Assembly (NCBI GenBank): GCA_963741615.1
Contig: CAVUIU010000019.1
Coordinates: 434,001 to 498,000, forward strand
DNA length: 64,000 bases
From: UBA9676 sp963741615
GTDB lineage: Bacteria > Actinomycetota > Actinomycetes > Streptosporangiales > Streptosporangiaceae
Reading direction: 5' to 3'
A program made the translations under genes and the position numbers. Of this stretch, positions 32,406 through 40,908 are shown piece by piece (position 1 is the stretch's first letter; every line of letters starts with the position of its first letter). The notes beneath the pieces are model-generated. The model had not been told where the DNA came from, did not search any database, and saw only the letters and a list, made by a program, of their open reading frames with translations.

Positions 32406-35093
32406 GTGACCGCGCTCGTGGAGGCCGGGCGGTCCTATGCGCTGCTGGCCGACGGCACCACCCTCACGATCCGGCCGGCGGGTCCGGAGGATTACGAGGC
32501 CGTCAAGCGGCTGCATGAGGCGATGTCGCCGGCGAACCTCTACTTTCGTTTCTTCAGCCCGAGCCGGGCGGCCGCCGAGCAAGAGGCCCGCCGGGTGTGC
32601 CGCGAGGCCGACCCAGACCACGGGGCGCTGCTTGGCCTGCTCGGCGATGAGCTGGCCGGGGTTACCAGCTATGAGCTCACCACCGGCCTACAGGTGGCTG
32701 AGATCGCCTTGGCGGTCGCCGACGACATGCACGGGCGCGGTATCGCCACGTTGCTGCTCGAGCACCTGGTCTCGCTGGCCCGTGCCCGCGGCGTGAAGGA
32801 CTTCACCGCCGAGGTGCTGCCGGACAACAGCGCCGTGCTGCGGGTCCTGGCCGACGCGGGCCTGGCCGTACGGCGCCGGTACGGCAACGGCATGTTGGAG
32901 CTGTCCATCCCGATCCCGCAGAACGCGGCCCTCGGCGAGGCCAGTGCCTACCTGGACGCCGTGGCGGGCCGGGAGGAACGCGCTAATGTGGCCAGCCTGG
33001 AACCCCTGCTCGCTCCCCGGTCGGCCGTGGTGATCGGCGCGGGCCAGCGCCCCGGATCGATCGGCCGGACGATCCTGCGCAACATCCGTGGCGCTGGTTT
33101 CGCCGGTGCCCTGTACGCGGTCAGCGCGCACGTCGGCGACATCGAGGGCATCCCGTGCGTCCCGTCGGTCGCGGCGCTGCCCGAAGCCCCCGACCTGGCG
33201 GTGCTGGCGGTACCAGCGGCGCGCGTCCTGCAGGTGGCGCACGAGTGCGGGAAGCGCGGAGCCAGATCGCTGCTGGTGACCACCTCGGGCCTCACCCCGG
33301 CACAGGAATCCGGCCTGCTGGAGGCCAGCCGGCGAGGGGGCATGCGCCTGGCAGGCCCGAACTGCTTCGGCGTGGCGGTGCCGGGGATCGGGCTGGAAGC
33401 CACGTTCGCCGTGCGCCACTCCTCCCCCGGCAAGACCGGCCTGGTCGTCCAGTCCGCGGGGGTCGGCGCGGCACTGGTGGAGCAGTTCTCCCGGCTGGGA
33501 ATCGGGATATCCTCGTTCGCCTCGGTCGGTGACATGCTCGATGTCTCCGGCAACGACATGCTGATGTGGTGGGAGGCAGACACCACCACCGAACTGGCCG
33601 TGCTCTACCTGGAATCGTTCGGCGAACCGCGCCGGTTCGCCCGGACCGCGCGCCGGGTCAGCACCAAGATCCCCCTCCTCACCGTCCACGCCGGGCGGTC
33701 GGCCCCGGGCCAGCGTGCCGCCGCCTCGCACACCGCCGCGGCGGCCGCGCCGCTGATCACCCGGCAGGCGCTGTTCGAGCAGGCGGGGATCATCGCCACC
33801 ACCAGCTTCGGCGAACTGCTCGACGCGGCCGTCATTATCGCGTCCCAGCCGGTCCCGGCGGGCAGGGTCGTCTCCATCGTGTCCAACGGCCACGGCGCGG
33901 GCGGTCTGGCCGCCGACGCGTGCGCCGAGGCCGGCCTGACCGTCGCCACACCGGGCCCCAGGACCCGCGACCGCCTGCGGGAGGTACTGCCCGCCGGCTC
34001 GGCCCTCGGCGGCCCGGTAGACACCACCGCTGCGGTCACCGCGGAGGCATTCCGCGAGGCGCTGCACATCGCCGCCGGCGAGGACGGCGTGCACGCCCTG
34101 ATCGCACTGGTGGTCCAGCACGCTCCCGCCGACCTGATTCCGGTGCTCACCGCCGGGCGGCTGCCGGTCCCGGTGGCAGCGGTCGTGCTGGACCAGCCCG
34201 AGGCCGTCCGGCTGCTGCACGGCGGCGGCCTCGGCCCGGCCGTGCCTGCCTACGCCTACCCCGAGGCAGCCGTCCGCGCGCTGGCCCGGGCCGCCCGTTA
34301 CGGCTCATGGCGATCCCGGCCAGCTGGCACGGTGCCGGAAATCGCTGACCTGCGGGTGGCGGACGCGCGCTCGATCGTCGGCTCCTTCCTGGCGCGCATG
34401 CCGGGCGGCGGCTGGCTGTCCGCGGGCGAGGCCGACGACCTGCTGCGCTGCTACGGCATCCCCATGGTGGAGTTCCGCCGGGCCGGTGACGCCGACGCAG
34501 CCGTCGAGGCGGCGGTCGGCCTGGGCGGTCACGTAGTGATCAAGGCCGATGTGCCCGGCCTGCTCCATAAGACCCGCGCGGAAGCAGTCGAGCTGGACCT
34601 GCGCGGAGCCGATGAGGTGCGCGGAGCGATGCGCCGTCTGCAGGACAAGTTCGCGGGGCGGCTGTCCGGGGTGCTCGTCGAGCCCATGATCACCGGCGGC
34701 ATCGAGACCATCGTCGGCGTCGTGCAGGAACCGGTCTTCGGCCCGGTCGTGGTGTTCGGGCTCGGTGGGGTCGCCACCGAAGTGCTCGGTGACCACGTGG
34801 CCCGCCTTGCCCCCCTCACCAGCGCCGACGCCGACGACCTGATCCACTCGATCCGCGCGGCACCGGTACTGCTGGGTCACCGTGGCCAGCCCGCGGCCGA
34901 CATCGCAGCGCTGCGCGACACCCTGCTCCGGGTGTCGCAGCTCGCCGACCACCTGCCGCAGATCGCCGAGCTCGACCTCAACCCCGTGATCGCCCGCCCC
35001 GACGGTGTCACCGCCGTGGACGCGCGCATCCGCGTGACCAGCCACCTCATAGCCGACCCGTATCTGCGCCGGCTTCCCCCGGCACGGCGTTAA
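32406..35093 (+). CDS. GNAT acetyltransferase fused to ADP-forming acyl-CoA synthetase (Pat-like)
   Basis: An 895-residue fusion. Residues about 20-165 are a GNAT domain (LTIRPAGPEDYEAVKRLHEA, acetyl-CoA loop ADDMHGRGIATLLLEHL). Residues about 190-640 have the CoA-binding and succinyl-CoA-ligase-like domains (PRSAVVIGAGQRPGSIGRTI, VVQSAGVGAALVEQFSRLGI, then TVHAGRSAPGQRAAASHTAA with the catalytic His). Residues about 660-890 are an ATP-grasp domain (VEFRRAGDADAAVEAAVGLG, VVFGLGGVATEVLGD). This architecture matches the Pat family, which acetylates acetyl-CoA synthetases; the ligase half is often catalytically inactive there. The start is GTG 32406. No partner gene is adjacent. Confidence 0.9.
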   Translation: MTALVEAGRSYALLADGTTLTIRPAGPEDYEAVKRLHEAMSPANLYFRFFSPSRAAAEQEARRVCREADPDHGALLGLLGDELAGVTSYELTTGLQVAEIALAVADDMHGRGIATLLLEHLVSLARARGVKDFTAEVLPDNSAVLRVLADAGLAVRRRYGNGMLELSIPIPQNAALGEASAYLDAVAGREERANVASLEPLLAPRSAVVIGAGQRPGSIGRTILRNIRGAGFAGALYAVSAHVGDIEGIPCVPSVAALPEAPDLAVLAVPAARVLQVAHECGKRGARSLLVTTSGLTPAQESGLLEASRRGGMRLAGPNCFGVAVPGIGLEATFAVRHSSPGKTGLVVQSAGVGAALVEQFSRLGIGISSFASVGDMLDVSGNDMLMWWEADTTTELAVLYLESFGEPRRFARTARRVSTKIPLLTVHAGRSAPGQRAAASHTAAAAAPLITRQALFEQAGIIATTSFGELLDAAVIIASQPVPAGRVVSIVSNGHGAGGLAADACAEAGLTVATPGPRTRDRLREVLPAGSALGGPVDTTAAVTAEAFREALHIAAGEDGVHALIALVVQHAPADLIPVLTAGRLPVPVAAVVLDQPEAVRLLHGGGLGPAVPAYAYPEAAVRALARAARYGSWRSRPAGTVPEIADLRVADARSIVGSFLARMPGGGWLSAGEADDLLRCYGIPMVEFRRAGDADAAVEAAVGLGGHVVIKADVPGLLHKTRAEAVELDLRGADEVRGAMRRLQDKFAGRLSGVLVEPMITGGIETIVGVVQEPVFGPVVVFGLGGVATEVLGDHVARLAPLTSADADDLIHSIRAAPVLLGHRGQPAADIAALRDTLLRVSQLADHLPQIAELDLNPVIARPDGVTAVDARIRVTSHLIADPYLRRLPPARR

Positions 35094-35404
35094 GTCTGCT
35101 GCGGGTGACAACCGACCGCGCCGCCGCGCGCCGTGCCCGTGCGCCCCGAGGACCTGCAGCGCGCCGTAGCCCGCCAACGCCAAACCCGCCGCATACCTCC
35201 CTGCGCGGGCCATGGCGATCACCTCCAGCCCAGTTTCACATGGTCAACCCGAGACTCTCAGCACCGTCGCCTAACCTGATCATGAAACCGGACAGCACGC
35301 CCCCTCTACGATCGCTACCAGAACGTCTAAGGCCAGCGCCGAGCCGGGCCACCGCTGAGCCCGGTGACCGCCCGGCCGGGGAGATCACGGACCAAGGAGA
35401 GCCG
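35094..35404 (+). other. Intergenic region upstream of araA
   Basis: About 310 bases. No gene is supported, and no clear operator palindrome or promoter pair was recognised. It ends in a good ribosome site (AAGGAGA) for araA. Confidence 0.5.
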
Positions 35405-36913
35405 ATGCCGACCCAATCGTCGGGCGAAGACGCCCAGGTCTGGTTCCTGACCGGCAGCCAGGCCCTGTACGGGGAGGAGACGCTGCGCCAGGTGGCGGAG
35501 CAGTCCCAGCGGATCGTCGAGGTACTCGCGGCCCAGCTCTCCATCCCGCTGGCCTGGCGGCCGGTGCTGACCACGGCCGACGCGATCCGCCGCGCCTGCC
35601 TGGACGCGACCTCGTCCGACGAGTGTGTCGGTGTCATCGCCTGGATGCACACGTTCTCGCCCGCCAAGATGTGGATCGGCGGCCTGGAGGCGCTGCGCAA
35701 GCCCTTGCTGCACCTGCACACGCAGGCCAACGTCTCGCTGCCCTGGTCCGAGATCGACATGGACTTCATGAATCTCAACCAGGCGGCGCACGGGGACCGC
35801 GAGTTCGGCTACATCCAGAGCCGTCTGGGCGTCACCCGCAAGATCGTGGCGGGCCACGCGAGCGACCCGGTCGTGGCCGGGCGGGTGGCGACGTGGACGC
35901 GCGCAGCGCTGGGCTGGCGCGCCGCCCAGTCCCTGCGGATGGCCCGGTTCGGCGACAACATGCGCAACGTGGCCGTCACCGAGGCAGACAAGGTCGAGGC
36001 CGAGCGCGTGTTCGGCTTCTCCGTGAACACATGGGGCGTCAACGACCTCGTGGCCGCCGTCAACGCCGTCCCCGAGGAAGACGCCGACGCACTGGCGGCC
36101 CGGTATGACGAGGCCTACGACGTCGTCCCCGAGCTCCGCCCGGGCGGGGAGTGGCGCGGGTCACTGCGCTACGCGGCCCGCCAGGAGCTGGGCCTGCGCT
36201 CTTTCCTCCGCGACGGCGGCTTCACGGCGTTCACGACCAACTTCGAGGACCTCGGTGGCCTGCGCCAGCTGCCCGGGCTCGCCGTCCAGCGCCTGATGGC
36301 CGACGGCTACGGATTCGGCGGCGAAGGCGACTGGAAGACCGCGGCGCTGCTGCGGGTGCTCAAGGTGATGTCCGCGGGCCGCGAGGGCGGGACCTCCTTC
36401 ATGGAGGACTACACCTACCACCTCGGTCCTGGCGAGCCGAAGATCCTCGGCGCGCACATGCTCGAAGTCTGCCCCACCATCGCCGCCGACCGCCCCAGCT
36501 GCGAGATCCACCCGCTGGGGATCGGCAACCGCGAGGACCCGGTCCGCCTCGTGTTCACCGCCGCCCCCGGCCCCGGCCTGGTGGTGGGCCTCTCGGACGT
36601 CGGCGACCGCTTCCGCCTGACCGCGAACGTGATCGAGATCGTCGAGCCGGACGAGCCGCTCCCCCGGCTGCCCGTCGCCCGGGCCGTCTGGAAGCCCCAA
36701 CCCGACCTGGCCACCTCCACCGAGAGCTGGCTGCTCGCCGGGGGCCCGCACCACACGGTCCTGAGCACCGCCGTCGGCCTGGAAGCCCTCGAGGACTTCG
36801 CCCGCATCGCCGGGACCGAGCTTCTCCTCATCGATGCCGCCACGGATCGGCGGCAGTTCGCCAAGGAGCTCCGCTGGAACCAGGCCTACTACCGGCTCGC
36901 CCGGGGACTGTGA
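35405..36913 (+). CDS. araA: L-arabinose isomerase
   Basis: A 502-residue enzyme that interconverts L-arabinose and L-ribulose using Mn2+. Metal and catalytic residues are in place: E307 (GGEGDWKTAALLR), E334 (SFMEDYTYHL), H351 (LGAHMLEVCP) and H450 (GPHHTVLS), at nearly the same numbers as in the E. coli enzyme. Other signatures are TGSQALYGEETL at the N-terminus and LHLHTQANVSLPW. ATG 35405 follows AAGGAGA; the upstream reading extension is non-coding. No araB, araD or arabinose regulator lies alongside, so it stands alone here. The next gene is convergent. Confidence 0.95.
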   Translation: MPTQSSGEDAQVWFLTGSQALYGEETLRQVAEQSQRIVEVLAAQLSIPLAWRPVLTTADAIRRACLDATSSDECVGVIAWMHTFSPAKMWIGGLEALRKPLLHLHTQANVSLPWSEIDMDFMNLNQAAHGDREFGYIQSRLGVTRKIVAGHASDPVVAGRVATWTRAALGWRAAQSLRMARFGDNMRNVAVTEADKVEAERVFGFSVNTWGVNDLVAAVNAVPEEDADALAARYDEAYDVVPELRPGGEWRGSLRYAARQELGLRSFLRDGGFTAFTTNFEDLGGLRQLPGLAVQRLMADGYGFGGEGDWKTAALLRVLKVMSAGREGGTSFMEDYTYHLGPGEPKILGAHMLEVCPTIAADRPSCEIHPLGIGNREDPVRLVFTAAPGPGLVVGLSDVGDRFRLTANVIEIVEPDEPLPRLPVARAVWKPQPDLATSTESWLLAGGPHHTVLSTAVGLEALEDFARIAGTELLLIDAATDRRQFAKELRWNQAYYRLARGL

Positions 36914-36941
36914 CCAAGCGGACGGCCCGATGCCGCCCGCG

Positions 36942-37943
36942 TCAGGTCGCGCCTTCGCGCCGGTGGCCGCCGGCCAGTTCCGCCAGCGCGGCCTGGCTGA
37001 ACTGGCTGGCGGCGGCCGACGCGACCCGGCACCCGGTGACGGCGATCACCGACGAGGTGCGGGCGCCGCCTTCGAGGTGGGCGCGTTCGCCAAGCAGTGC
37101 GCCGGGGCCGTATTCGGCCAGCCGCTCGCCGTCCCGCTCGACCCATACCACCCCATCGAGGATGAGGTAGATCTCGGTGCCGGGCTCACCCTGGCGGACG
37201 AGGGCGGTGCCGGGCTTGACGCGACTGATCTTCGCTTTGGCGGCGCCGTGCATCAGCTGGGCGGACAGGGCCCGCTCCAGCGCGGTCTCCACGGTGGTGA
37301 CCAGGGCCGGGGAGTCCTGATCACCCCACGGGGTATGGCGGCCGAACGACCTGCGGTACCAGTCGCCGAAGTCGATGAGCCCGGACTTGGCGAACAGCTG
37401 TCCCGATGCGTCATAGACCCAGTGCCGGGGGAAGCGGCTGGCGCCGGCCAGCGCGGGCTCGGCCCGGCCGTCGGCGTGCAGCGTCAGCGACAGGGTCGTC
37501 CAGGCCAGCGGCGCGTTCCATTGCACGTAGGGCCGCCGCCGCACCCTCCGGGGCATCGGCACGCCGGTCCGGCCGCCGGCCGTCTGGGTGAACCGGACCC
37601 AGCCGTCCCCGCGTTCTGGCTCCTTGCGCAGGTCGGGCAGGGCGACCGCCTGGAAGCAGTAGTGCAGGCTGCCGAGCTGGAGGGTGGTCGAGCCGATCAC
37701 GCCGCCGCCATCCGCATAGCCGCATCGGGTGATGCGGCCCGAGCTGTCCACGTCGATCCAGGCCCGCAGCTGGTTGGCGAACCGGAACCGGTCGGCGGCC
37801 CGCCACTGGTGTAGGTCGCCGAGAACGTCCGGCAGTGGGTCGTCGTAGTGACCCGGCCCGACATCCATCCCGTAGTGCAGCATGCCCCCCATCGCCTCCG
37901 AGGGGATCCACGACACCGAGGTAACTGAGCTCTCATAACGCAT
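36942..37943 (-). CDS. Cyclic nucleotide-binding domain protein with an uncharacterised N-terminal domain
   Basis: About 333 residues from ATG 37943 (MRYESSVTSVSWIPSEAMGG). An N-terminal domain of about 215 residues of unknown function has recognisable repeats of conserved aromatic positions (HYGMDVGPGHYDD, GSLHYCFQAVALPDL, FTQTAGGRTGVPMPR). The C-terminal cNMP-binding domain (about 230-320) contains VKPGTALVRQGEPGTEIYLI, LDGVVWVERDGERLAEYGPG and a phosphate-binding-cassette-like LLGERAHLEGGARTSSVIA. It lacks a helix-turn-helix, so it is not a CRP-type regulator. The start at 37943 is preferred to the longer frame because the MRYESSVTS opening looks native. The role is unknown. Confidence 0.78.
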   Translation of the reverse strand: MRYESSVTSVSWIPSEAMGGMLHYGMDVGPGHYDDPLPDVLGDLHQWRAADRFRFANQLRAWIDVDSSGRITRCGYADGGGVIGSTTLQLGSLHYCFQAVALPDLRKEPERGDGWVRFTQTAGGRTGVPMPRRVRRRPYVQWNAPLAWTTLSLTLHADGRAEPALAGASRFPRHWVYDASGQLFAKSGLIDFGDWYRRSFGRHTPWGDQDSPALVTTVETALERALSAQLMHGAAKAKISRVKPGTALVRQGEPGTEIYLILDGVVWVERDGERLAEYGPGALLGERAHLEGGARTSSVIAVTGCRVASAAASQFSQAALAELAGGHRREGAT

Positions 37944-38102
37944 GACCTCATGCTCGCCGCCACGGTGCGCCGCGGCCAGGGTGGTGCCCGGCATCTTCCG
38001 GCCGGCCTACCCACCCGCCGCGCCGGGATGCCAGCACCCCAGCCGGCGGACAGGCCTGACCCACCCCGGCTTGCCCCGTTGTGCGGGCGCCTTCCTTACC
38101 GT

Positions 38103-38205
38103 GCGGTCATCATCCCCGTGCGGTCATCATCACTGCGCGGTCATCATCACTGCGCGGTCATCATCACCGTGCGGTCATCATCACCGTGCGGTCATCGCCG
38201 GGTTG
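38103..38205 (+). repeat. 17-bp tandem repeat, about six copies, spanning the 3' end of the NYN gene
   Basis: GCGGTCATCATC recurs every 17 bases at 38103, 38120, 38137, 38154, 38171 and 38188. The last copy diverges after GCGGTCATC and lies inside the coding sequence; the stop codon of the minus-strand NYN gene (38181-38183) lies within the array. The unit therefore looks like an amplified copy of that gene's last codons and stop. Units alternate GTGCGG and GCGCGG. Confidence 0.9.
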
Positions 38206-39137
38206 AGCCGTACGAGCCGCGCGGGGTTGGTCTCGTCGAGTTCGGCGACGGCTTCCCGTGACTTCACAAAGTCCGAGAATGAGCGATAGCCGAGAGCTCT
38301 CTCGCTGAACGAGGGGTCCATGCGCCTCATCTGGCTCTTCACCTCCGAGCTGTGCAGCCAGTCCGCGTCATCTTTCTCCTGGCCAAGCCGCAGCGCCCGT
38401 TCCAGGAGCCTGGTCGCCAGCTCCTGCGGGTCTTCGGAATCGAGATCAGCCTCATCGGCCACCGCGGCCGCCGGCCGCTTGGTACGCCGCGAGCCCCGCG
38501 CGGGTGCCACGTCAGCGGACTCCTCACGTTCCGCCGATGCGCCGGTCGTCCGCGCGGCTGGCTGCGGGGAGGCACCTGCGGGCGTGATGCCCGGGAGCGC
38601 GTCGTAGGTTACGAGCTCGTCACACGCCGCGGCCAGCGATCTGCTGGTCGATCCCGCGACCCCGACACCCACGACGTAACGGCCCAGCCGCCTGCACCGC
38701 TGGGCGAGGGCGATGTAATCCGAGTCCCCGGCCACGATCACCACGTGGGTCAGGTCGGGAAGGCGGAACATGTCCTCGACCGCATCCACGGCCAGCCTGA
38801 TATCGGCACCATTCTTGGCGTAGGCGGCGGCAGGAAAGAGCTGCACCAAGTCCACTGCCCGGCTGACGAGCTGACCACGGTAGTCGGCGTTCACGGGGGC
38901 TGACCAGTCAGCATAGGCGCGGGTCAGCACGAGCGTGCCGAACGATGAGGCGAAGTCGATCACCACGCCTACGTCCACGGTGGCGCGCCGGAGCTTCTCC
39001 GCGGTGTCGGCCCTGGTGAACCCGCGTACCTTGTCACGCTGGAACTGGCCCCGGCCATGAACCTGGTCATACCGTGAGATCACGATGTTGTCGAAGTCGA
39101 TATAGACGGCGACACGGGCGATGCCAGGGTCGTTCAT
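38181..39137 (-). CDS. NYN-domain (LabA/DUF88-like) putative ribonuclease with C-terminal OST-HTH/LOTUS-type domain
   Basis: A 318-residue protein. The N-terminal PIN-like NYN domain (about 5-165) carries the acidic set D14/D16 (VAVYIDFDN), D112/D118 (NGADIRLAVDAVEDMF) and D138/D140 (VVIVAGDSDYIALAQRCRRL), expected to bind metal and cut RNA. A charged linker (about 185-230) leads to a LOTUS-like domain (LHSSEVKSQMRRMDPSFSER, LGYRSFSDFVKSREAVAELD), an RNA-binding module that pairs with NYN in many bacteria. ATG 39137 has GAGAAG upstream. The stop lies inside a 17-bp tandem repeat. The RNA target is unknown. Confidence 0.9.
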   Translation of the reverse strand: MNDPGIARVAVYIDFDNIVISRYDQVHGRGQFQRDKVRGFTRADTAEKLRRATVDVGVVIDFASSFGTLVLTRAYADWSAPVNADYRGQLVSRAVDLVQLFPAAAYAKNGADIRLAVDAVEDMFRLPDLTHVVIVAGDSDYIALAQRCRRLGRYVVGVGVAGSTSRSLAAACDELVTYDALPGITPAGASPQPAARTTGASAEREESADVAPARGSRRTKRPAAAVADEADLDSEDPQELATRLLERALRLGQEKDDADWLHSSEVKSQMRRMDPSFSERALGYRSFSDFVKSREAVAELDETNPARLVRLNPAMTAR

Positions 39138-39245
39138 GGTTGCTCTTCTCGTCGTGCCACCGCGGCCGGACTGATGATCTCCACTGTCGCACAGCAGCCG
39201 GTCGTGGTGAGTATCGCGTCAATGGAGGACGCCGAACGGCTCGCC

Positions 39246-39305
39246 CGCCGTCCGGTCACGGCCAGGAGAGACTCGCTCGCCGTCCGGTCACGGCCAGGAG
39301 AGACT
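39246..39305 (+). repeat. 28-bp direct repeat (32-bp period) spanning the 3' end of the VOC gene
   Basis: Positions 39246-39273 and 39278-39305 are identical over 28 bases, with core CCGTCCGGTCACGGCCAGG. The stop codon of the minus-strand VOC gene (39288-39290) lies in the right copy; the left copy is downstream non-coding DNA. The unit thus duplicates the gene's last codons plus stop. Confidence 0.9.
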
Positions 39306-39689
39306 GGACAAGACGAGCCTGTACCCATCCGGATCTGCGATCGTGACACCCCACTGGTCCCAGTATGGATTGCGCGCGGCGACCCGGGTGCCCCCCGCAC
39401 CGACCAGGCGGCGGACCATGTCTTCGTCGACCTCGCCGCCGACGTAGAGGACCAGCAGGTCCTCTGCGGTGGGCGCGGCTGGTGTCGTATCATCCGGATC
39501 GCCGACGAGCTCAAGATGCCAGGCGGCGCCCGGCCAGCCCACCATCAGCAGCGCATGGCCGCCTTCGGCTGAGTCATCGGCCCGGAACAGCACATCGAGT
39601 CCGAGTCCCTCGACCCAGAATCGCTCGGACATCCGCAGATCGTGACTCGGCCGGGCGATGCGCAGGTGGTTAGCTGGAAGAGGCTTCAT
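39288..39689 (-). CDS. VOC (glyoxalase/bleomycin resistance) family protein
   Basis: A 133-residue VOC fold. The first beta-alpha-beta-beta-beta unit has LRIARPSHDLRMSERFWVEG, LGLDVLF and GWPGAAWHLELV. The second has AAPTAEDLLVLYVGGEVDED, GGTRVAARNPYWDQWGVTIA and DPDGYRLVLSSLSW. Glu in HLEL and in the strand near the C-terminus are candidate metal ligands, although the last one is replaced (YRLVL). ATG 39689 is used because MKPLPANHLRIARP fits the family start. The 3' end is tandemly duplicated. The substrate is unknown. Confidence 0.87.
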   Translation of the reverse strand: MKPLPANHLRIARPSHDLRMSERFWVEGLGLDVLFRADDSAEGGHALLMVGWPGAAWHLELVGDPDDTTPAAPTAEDLLVLYVGGEVDEDMVRRLVGAGGTRVAARNPYWDQWGVTIADPDGYRLVLSSLSWP

Positions 39690-39796
39690 GGCCCCATCAT
39701 TGCTGACCTCGAACCGTTCACATCGGAATGCGCAGGCGGTGGCGGGCAAGGCTGGACATCGATCCGCGGCCCAGCCTGGCTCGCTACGCTTTGATC

Positions 39797-40044
39797 GTGA
39801 AGCCTGCCACCACTCCCGGCCGGCCGGCGATCTGGACCCGCGGGCTGCTGCGCTGCGGGCTGGCTGCCGGGCCTGTGTTCGTCACCGCATTCCATAACCG
39901 CGCCTCGTCGGTCTCGGCGGACTGTTCCAGCGCGCCAGCATCGTGACCGGCTTCGGCTGGCTCACGGTCCTGTCCGCACGGGCACTCCAGCGCGCTCCCG
40001 CCACCCGCGCCAGCGGCCACGGCAAGATTCACAACCGGGCGTGA
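39797..40044 (+). pseudogene. DUF998-family membrane protein with large internal deletion
   Basis: The N-terminal piece from GTG 39797 (VKPATTPGRPAIWTRGLLRC, then GLAAGPVFVTAF) matches the start of a DUF998 integral membrane protein. It breaks into nonsense (HNRASS) and stops at about 39945. In another frame the native C-terminus reappears: GGLFQRASIVTGFGWLTVLS followed by ARALQRA, ending with TGA at 40042-40044. A typical member has about 200 residues; roughly 130, including most helices, are missing, and the join is out of frame. The final TGA overlaps the GTG of the next gene (GTGA), a sign of former translational coupling. Confidence 0.72.
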
Positions 40045-40832
40045 TCATGCGAGCAGCGGGGATACGCCGGTACTCGGCCCCGGTCGAGCCCCTTGAGCTG
40101 CGTGGGCCTGGCGAGCTGCGCCCCGACGAGGTGCTGCTGGAGGTGCGCTGCTGCGGCGTGGGGAACTGGGACGACATCGCCCGTACCGGCGGCTGGGATC
40201 TGGGGCAGCATCCGCCCATGGCGCTCGGTGTTGAAGCCGCCGGCGTTGTCGCCGGGGCCTTCCCCGTTCCCGCTCTCACCGCCGACCAGACGCTTCGCGA
40301 CGCGCTCGGCACCGGGCCCGGTGCCACCCTGCTGGTCAATGGCGCAAGTGGTGTCACCGGAACGCTGATCGTCCAGCTCGCCGCCCACCTGGGCGCCGAG
40401 GTGATTGCCACGGCAGGGCCGCACAGCGCTGCCCGGGTCTCCGCCGCCGGGGCCGGGCACGTCCTGGACCGCCGATCACCGGACTGGCCAGGCCAGGTCC
40501 GCCAGCTCACCGGCGGCCGCGGCGTCGATCTCGCCGTGAACGCCGCCCCTGGCGGCGGGGCCCGCGCGCTCGGCGCGGTCAGGGACGGCGGCCGGCTCGC
40601 CACGATCACTTCCGACCCGCCGGCCGCCGAGCGCGGCATCGAGGTGAGGCAGGTGTACGTGGCACCCGACGGGCCGCGGCTGGCACGGCTCAGCGAGCTG
40701 CTGGCCGCCGGGACAATCGGGGTCACGGTGCGTGCCGCTTTTCCGCTGGAAGACGCGGCACGCGCACTCGCCCACCTCCAGCAGGGCACAAACGGCCAGG
40801 CAGTGGTGGTGCAGCCGGGCCCGGCTGGCTAG
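40041..40832 (+). CDS. Zinc-type alcohol dehydrogenase/quinone oxidoreductase-like protein with in-frame deletion
   Basis: 263 residues of the medium-chain dehydrogenase superfamily. The GroES-like start (RAAGIRRYSAPVEPLELRGP, DEVLLEVRCCGVGNWDDIAR) runs to GVEAAGVVAG, then jumps directly to AFPVPALTADQTLRDALGTG and the Rossmann domain (LLVNGASGVTGTLIVQLAAH, IATAGPHSAAR). The usual stretch between (the VGDRV loop, second half of the GroES domain and start of the lid, about 55-60 residues) is absent without loss of frame. The nucleotide-binding half is intact, the substrate side is not. GTG 40041 is coupled to the DUF998 remnant; ATG 40047 is the alternative. The 3' end is tandemly duplicated. 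Confidence 0.78.
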   Translation: MIMRAAGIRRYSAPVEPLELRGPGELRPDEVLLEVRCCGVGNWDDIARTGGWDLGQHPPMALGVEAAGVVAGAFPVPALTADQTLRDALGTGPGATLLVNGASGVTGTLIVQLAAHLGAEVIATAGPHSAARVSAAGAGHVLDRRSPDWPGQVRQLTGGRGVDLAVNAAPGGGARALGAVRDGGRLATITSDPPAAERGIEVRQVYVAPDGPRLARLSELLAAGTIGVTVRAAFPLEDAARALAHLQQGTNGQAVVVQPGPAG

Positions 40833-40848
40833 CCGGGCCCGGCTGGCT
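40813..40848 (+). terminator. Duplicated palindrome forming a likely terminator hairpin
   Basis: Two tandem 18-base copies of AGCCGGGCCCGGCTGGCT (40813-40830, 40831-40848). Each contains the perfect palindrome AGCCGGGCCCGGCT; together they make a 14-base-pair stem with loop GGCT. The stop TAG (40830-40832) sits in the middle. It lies between convergent genes, so a bidirectional terminator role is plausible. No U-tract follows. Confidence 0.6.
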
Positions 40849-40908
40849 CATAACCCAGGTCGGGCCGGTGCGGTGGAAGGCTCCTGGGTTTCCACGAACG
40901 GGTGCTGC

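Noticed and set aside
35105..35404. N-terminal extension of araA
   Set aside because: The extension has no family similarity, while ATG 35405 has a strong ribosome site and gives the standard length.
38103..38205. CRISPR-like array of short repeats
   Set aside because: Units are directly adjacent with no unique spacers, the period is only 17 bases, and no cas genes are nearby.
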